In this document: positions 6,014-8,727 of the stretch, in pieces
Layout of the letters: every line of letters starts with the position of its first letter
How positions within the stretch are numbered: position 1 is the stretch's first letter
Source: Candidatus Hydrogenedentota bacterium
GTDB lineage: Bacteria; Hydrogenedentota; Hydrogenedentia; Hydrogenedentales; CAITNO01
DNA: 8,727 nucleotides
Direction: 5' to 3'
Assembly: GCA_903822375.1 (NCBI GenBank)
Contig: CAIJOU010000662.1
Coordinates: forward strand, 1 to 8,727
Program-made: the position numbers and the translations under genes
Notes under the pieces: model-generated
What the model was told of the DNA's origin: nothing
Database searches by the model: none
The model's input: only the letters and a program-made list of their open reading frames with translations

Positions 6014-6949
6014 GTGAACGGGTCACACCGTCTTAGAAAAGCCGTCCTGACGCTCGCTTTGCTCGCCTCGCTGGGGGCGCTGGGCGGCGCGCTGGCCTTC
6101 TTCTGGCACCCCGTGGGAAGCGGACCGGCGGGGCCGCCCGTGGCCCGGGAAGCCTTCAAGCAGCCGTGGACCTCGAGACCGGTGGTGCTATTTGGCCTCG
6201 GGGACAGTATCACCAAGGGGTATGGCGCCAAACCCGGCTATTCGTATCTTGACCGGCTCGCGAACAATCCCCCGGATGAATTTGACGAGATGAAGGGCCT
6301 CTGCCTTCAGGCCGTTCTGCCGAACCTGATGGTCAGGAACTATGCCGTCAGCGGCAGCACCTCCATTGAATGCCTGGAAGACCAGGTGAGTGTCATGAAA
6401 CCGCATGACAAAGGGGTGTTTGGCGTGGTGACCCTGACGACGGGCGGCAATGACATCATCCACATGTACGGCCGCATTCCGCCGCGTGAGGGGGCCATGT
6501 ACGGGACCACGCTGGAGGAGGCACAGCCCTGGATTGACGCGTATGAAAAGCGCCTCGACACGATCGTCGCGGGTATCGAGACGGCGTTTCCGGGCGGCTG
6601 CCACATCTTTCTCGCCAGCATCTATGACCCGTCCGACGGGTTTGGGCACCCGGAAATCGCCGGCCTGCCGAAATGGCCCGACATGCTCCGGGTTCTCGAC
6701 GCCTGCAACGCGTGTGTTGAACGCTGCGCGAAGCGCCACGAAGACGTGACCCTGGTCGACATGTACCGACTCTTTCTGGGCCATGGCATCACCTGCCGCT
6801 GGTTCTGGAGCGGGCACTATGACCGCAAGGACCCGCACTACTGGTATTTCAGCAACATCGAGGACCCGAACGAGCGCGGCTACGATGCGCTGCGGCGCGT
6901 GTTCCTGCAAAGCATGGCGGAGACGCTGCCGGGGTTGCTGAAGGATTGA
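6014..6949 (+). CDS. Secreted or membrane-anchored SGNH/GDSL-type hydrolase
   Basis: A 311-residue SGNH-superfamily esterase or acyl hydrolase. A basic N-terminus and a hydrophobic stretch (about 10-31) form a signal peptide or membrane anchor, so the enzyme acts outside the cytoplasm. Block I is GLGDSIT (61-67, nucleophile Ser65), the block II glycine is in YAVSGSTS (Gly114), and block III is GGND (144-147, Asn146). Block V is unusual: the place of the DxxHPN motif reads NIEDPN (281-286), while DPH (273-275) lies just before it. The GTG at 6014 is preferred because GGAGG (5999-6003) is 10 nt upstream; the in-frame ATG at 6005 starts 1 nt after that site and would add three residues. It lies 48 nt after the sugar porter, which suggests a role in deacylating the imported carbohydrate's source polymer. 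Function beyond the superfamily is inferred. Confidence 0.85.
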   Translation: MNGSHRLRKAVLTLALLASLGALGGALAFFWHPVGSGPAGPPVAREAFKQPWTSRPVVLFGLGDSITKGYGAKPGYSYLDRLANNPPDEFDEMKGLCLQAVLPNLMVRNYAVSGSTSIECLEDQVSVMKPHDKGVFGVVTLTTGGNDIIHMYGRIPPREGAMYGTTLEEAQPWIDAYEKRLDTIVAGIETAFPGGCHIFLASIYDPSDGFGHPEIAGLPKWPDMLRVLDACNACVERCAKRHEDVTLVDMYRLFLGHGITCRWFWSGHYDRKDPHYWYFSNIEDPNERGYDALRRVFLQSMAETLPGLLKD

Positions 6950-7158
6950 GGTGGCAAGCACCGCTGTGCGGCAAACCCCTAAAGGGCAAGTGGAAACCGC
7001 GCCTTCAGCGCCGGGTTTGGCGTCGTTCCCCTTGGCAGCGAGTCCCTGACCGGGCCCCGCTGATCGGAAGGCCAGCCAAAGCGGTCTTCAGCAGGCGATG
7101 GTGCAAGGCAGGCACCGTTGCCGCTTGCCTGTCCTCCAGTTCGGGGCTGAATCCGTGC

Positions 7159-7187
7159 TTGCGCAATTCTCTTCGTAAAGCTATACT
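7159..7187 (+). promoter_or_regulatory. Candidate sigma-70-like promoter for the beta-helix gene
   Basis: TTGCGC (7159-7164), a 17-nt spacer, then TATACT (7182-7187; five of six -10 consensus bases). The -35 box matches only in TTG. This would give a leader of about 105 nt containing the palindrome at 7260-7281. An overlapping alternative pair begins at 7187. Confidence 0.4.
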
Positions 7188-7259
7188 TGAGCTGGCAGAA
7201 ATGCCTTGAATATAGGGAAGTGTGCGGTTTTTCCCAAAGCAGGCGGATGGACCGGGAGA

Positions 7260-7281
7260 TAACGGAACAGGTGCTCCGTTA
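7260..7281. repeat. Inverted repeat TAACGGA-N8-TCCGTTA just upstream of the beta-helix gene
   Basis: Perfect 7-bp arms with an 8-nt centre, ending 7 nt before the ribosome binding site GGGAG (7289-7293). It could be an operator or a leader hairpin that affects translation. It is too far from any T run to be a terminator. Confidence 0.4.
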
Positions 7282-7300
7282 AGTAAAAGGGAGAGAAGCC

Positions 7301-8727
7301 ATGACCGCGGTCAGCAAAAAGCAAAGGTGCGTCCGCAGTCGTGACGTCGTCTTTTTGCTGCTATTGATAACCGCTGTCGCTTCAACGGCGGTCCAGGCCG
7401 CCGTGTGGCGCGTCAACGCCGCCTCCAGCGCACCCACCCCCGACGGCCAAAGCTGGGGTACCGCCTACCCAAGCATCCAGTCCGCCGTCGACGCCGCCGC
7501 CTCGGGCGACGAACTGTGGGTCGCCGCGGGCACCTACACCGGCGCCAGAACCGGGGTGGTCTATCTTAAGGCGGGCGTTACCCTCTACGGCGGTTTCGCC
7601 GGCACCGAGACCGCCAGAGAGCAGCGGGACTGGAAGGCCAATCCGACCATCATTGACGGACAGGGCTCGCACCGCTGTGTGACGGCCGTCGATGCGGCAA
7701 GCGCCGTGAATGGATTCACTCTCCAGAACGGGATATCCTCCGGTCAAGGCGGCGGGATGTATGGCGGCCAGGCCACCAACTGCGTTTTCCTGGGAAACAA
7801 GGTAACAACCTACAATTCGACCGGCGGCGGGATGTATGGCGGCACGGTGGTCAACTGCACTTTTAGCGAAAACTCGGCCGCCGATGGCGGCGGGATGTAT
7901 GGCGGCATGGCGACCAACTGCACCTTCACCGGTAATACGGCGAATAGTGATGGTGGCGGGATGTATCACGGCACGGCAATCAACTGCACCTTTACCGGAA
8001 ACGCGGCCACAACTTCTGGCGGCGGGATGCAGTCCGGCAAAGCGACCAACTGCATCATATGGGGCAACGCCCCCGATGAAAGCGATTATTTCACGACGGT
8101 TTCCTTCTCCTGCTTGTCCGTGGCCACGCCGGGCACGGGCAACTTCGTTGGCAATCCGCTCTTTGTAAATCCCTGGGGGGGCGATTTCCGGCTGCGCGCC
8201 GGTTCGCCCTGTGTCGACGGCGGCACTGCGGCGGGCGCACCGGCCACGGATATGCTCGGCCGCGCACGCCCCCAGGGCGCGGGAGTGGACATGGGTGCCT
8301 ATGAGCACCACCCAGAAGACGACATTGATGCCGTGGATACCCTTATCCTTCGGGTGAACGCGGCCTCCACTGCGGCCAATCCCGATGGATTAACCTGGCA
8401 GACAGCCTATCCCACCATTCAGGCGGCTGTGGACCGATGTGGCTACGGCGGGGAATTCTGGGTAGCCGCAGGCACCTATACCGCAGGTGCCGGAAACGAG
8501 GTGGTGCGTCTGTTGCTGCAGGAAACGTCAATATATGGCGGCTTTGCCGGCATGGAGACCGTCCGCAACCAGCGTGACTGGAGGGCGAACCCGACTATCA
8601 TTGACGGACAGGGCGCGCGCCGCTGTGTTACGGCGGTTGCTTCAAACGCCGTGAATGGATTTACGCTACGGAACGGGAAGGCGACCCGAGGCGGTGGCAT
8701 GTCTTACGGCACGGCGGTCAACTGCAC
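7301..8727 (+). CDS. Secreted right-handed beta-helix repeat protein with choice-of-anchor Q type segments (3' end outside window)
   Basis: The frame is open for 475 codons from ATG 7301 (GGGAG 7 nt upstream) to the window edge. A signal peptide is clear: basic start, hydrophobic core (16-26), likely cleavage after VQA (31-33). Module 1 (about 37-350) begins RVNAAS and contains TIIDGQG (116-122), then five glycine-rich rungs of 21-25 residues of the type GGGMYGG...NCTFTGN (150-256). It closes with NPLFVNPWGGDFRLRAGSPC (285-304) and VDMGAYE (329-335), typical of proteins annotated as choice-of-anchor Q. Module 2 restarts at R351 and reaches its first rung at the edge. The rungs resemble the GGA[IL]/FxxN repeats of chlamydial polymorphic membrane proteins. 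No catalytic site is visible; a surface or adhesion role is inferred. Divergent module copies suggest internal duplication. Confidence 0.88.
   Translation, partial: MTAVSKKQRCVRSRDVVFLLLLITAVASTAVQAAVWRVNAASSAPTPDGQSWGTAYPSIQSAVDAAASGDELWVAAGTYTGARTGVVYLKAGVTLYGGFAGTETAREQRDWKANPTIIDGQGSHRCVTAVDAASAVNGFTLQNGISSGQGGGMYGGQATNCVFLGNKVTTYNSTGGGMYGGTVVNCTFSENSAADGGGMYGGMATNCTFTGNTANSDGGGMYHGTAINCTFTGNAATTSGGGMQSGKATNCIIWGNAPDESDYFTTVSFSCLSVATPGTGNFVGNPLFVNPWGGDFRLRAGSPCVDGGTAAGAPATDMLGRARPQGAGVDMGAYEHHPEDDIDAVDTLILRVNAASTAANPDGLTWQTAYPTIQAAVDRCGYGGEFWVAAGTYTAGAGNEVVRLLLQETSIYGGFAGMETVRNQRDWRANPTIIDGQGARRCVTAVASNAVNGFTLRNGKATRGGGMSYGTAVNC
7409..8727 (+). repeat. Tandem 942-bp coding module, copy 2 incomplete
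   Basis: Copy 1 is 7409-8350 and copy 2 starts at 8351; the corresponding codons for RVNAAS, AAGTYT, YGGFAG, NPTIIDGQG and AVNGFTL recur 314 codons later. The DNA is still clearly alike (for example ATCATTGACGGACAGGGC occurs in both) but has many third-position changes, so the duplication is old or the copies evolve under constraint. Confidence 0.85.
7748..8038 (+). repeat. Five short in-frame repeats encoding GGGMYGG-type rungs
   Basis: GGCGGCGGGATGTATGGCGG or a close variant begins at 7748, 7823, 7886, 7952 and 8018, spaced 75, 63, 66 and 66 nt. A further copy begins at 8690 in the second module. All spacings are multiples of three, so gain or loss of rungs would leave the frame intact. 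Confidence 0.85.

Larger units (their letters stand above)
6950..7300. other. 351-bp intergenic region without a convincing gene
   Basis: It separates the hydrolase gene from the beta-helix gene. An open frame of 87 codons from TTG 6946 overlaps the hydrolase stop but is Arg/Pro-rich, lacks a ribosome binding site and resembles nothing I know. Visible structures are an inverted repeat CAGGCA-N11-TGCCTG (7109-7131), a possible promoter (7159-7187), a second weaker -35/-10 pair (TTGAGC 7187, TATAGG 7211, 18-nt spacer), GGGAA/TTCCC arms (7215-7235) and a palindrome at 7260-7281. No clear intrinsic terminator follows the hydrolase gene; the small hairpins after 6949 lack a T run. Confidence 0.6.

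Noticed and set aside
6950..7010. Possible terminator after the hydrolase gene
   Set aside because: Only 3-4 bp stems (CCGC/GCGG, CCC/GGG) and no T run.
6946..7209. 87-codon frame beginning at TTG 6946, overlapping the hydrolase stop
   Set aside because: Arg- and Pro-rich, no recognisable motif, weak start and no ribosome binding site.
7193..7210. Sigma-54-like site TGGCA...CTTGA
   Set aside because: The GG and GC dinucleotides are not at the required 10-nt spacing; small GGCA/TGCC arms explain the resemblance.
7382..8311. Long minus-strand open frame (309 codons) opposite the beta-helix gene
   Set aside because: It is antisense to a signal-peptide-led repetitive gene; its repeats mirror the sense rungs and its length follows from GC-rich glycine codons.

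Overview
The window reads as GC-rich bacterial chromosome with Shine-Dalgarno-led genes. The gene types fit the PVC group or nearby deep lineages (Planctomycetota, Lentisphaerota, Verrucomicrobiota, Hydrogenedentota): a triplet of PilC/GspF-like genes, a RhaT-type permease beside a sugar-porter MFS protein, an SGNH hydrolase, a secreted beta-helix protein with a choice-of-anchor Q type C-terminal segment, and a short ATGGAC minisatellite. The phylum is an inference from gene content only; no rRNA, tRNA or other marker gene is present.

Left part (1-3165, minus strand). Three consecutive paralogous type II secretion F-domain genes (PilC/GspF family inner-membrane platform proteins) form an operon reading leftward. 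The first (1807-3093) is full length with a classical N-terminal domain. The second (509-1798) starts 8 nt after the first stops. The third (1-491) has a predicted TTG start 17 nt after the second stops and runs out of the window. A sigma-70-like promoter (TTGACA, 17 nt, TAGCAT) sits just upstream of gene one. No ATPase or pilin gene lies inside the window.

Divergent intergenic region (3166-3377). It holds the T2SF promoter, an inverted repeat (3189-3208), four 9-bp ATGGACnnn repeats (3245-3280) and a 23-bp imperfect palindrome (3318-3340) in front of the rightward genes.

Middle part (3378-6949, plus strand). A RhaT-like L-rhamnose/H+ symporter, a XylE/GLUT-like sugar-porter MFS transporter and a membrane-anchored or secreted SGNH/GDSL hydrolase follow one another with gaps of 29 and 48 nt, so they are probably one transcription unit. 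The likely job is release or deacylation of a carbohydrate outside the cytoplasm, followed by import of rhamnose and of a second sugar.

Right part (6950-8727, plus strand). About 350 nt without a gene, containing a possible promoter and inverted repeats, precede a long open reading frame that leaves the window. It encodes a signal peptide followed by two copies (the second incomplete) of a 314-residue beta-helix module with GGGMYGG/NCTFxGN rungs, probably a large surface or secreted protein. No mobile element, CRISPR array or RNA gene was found.
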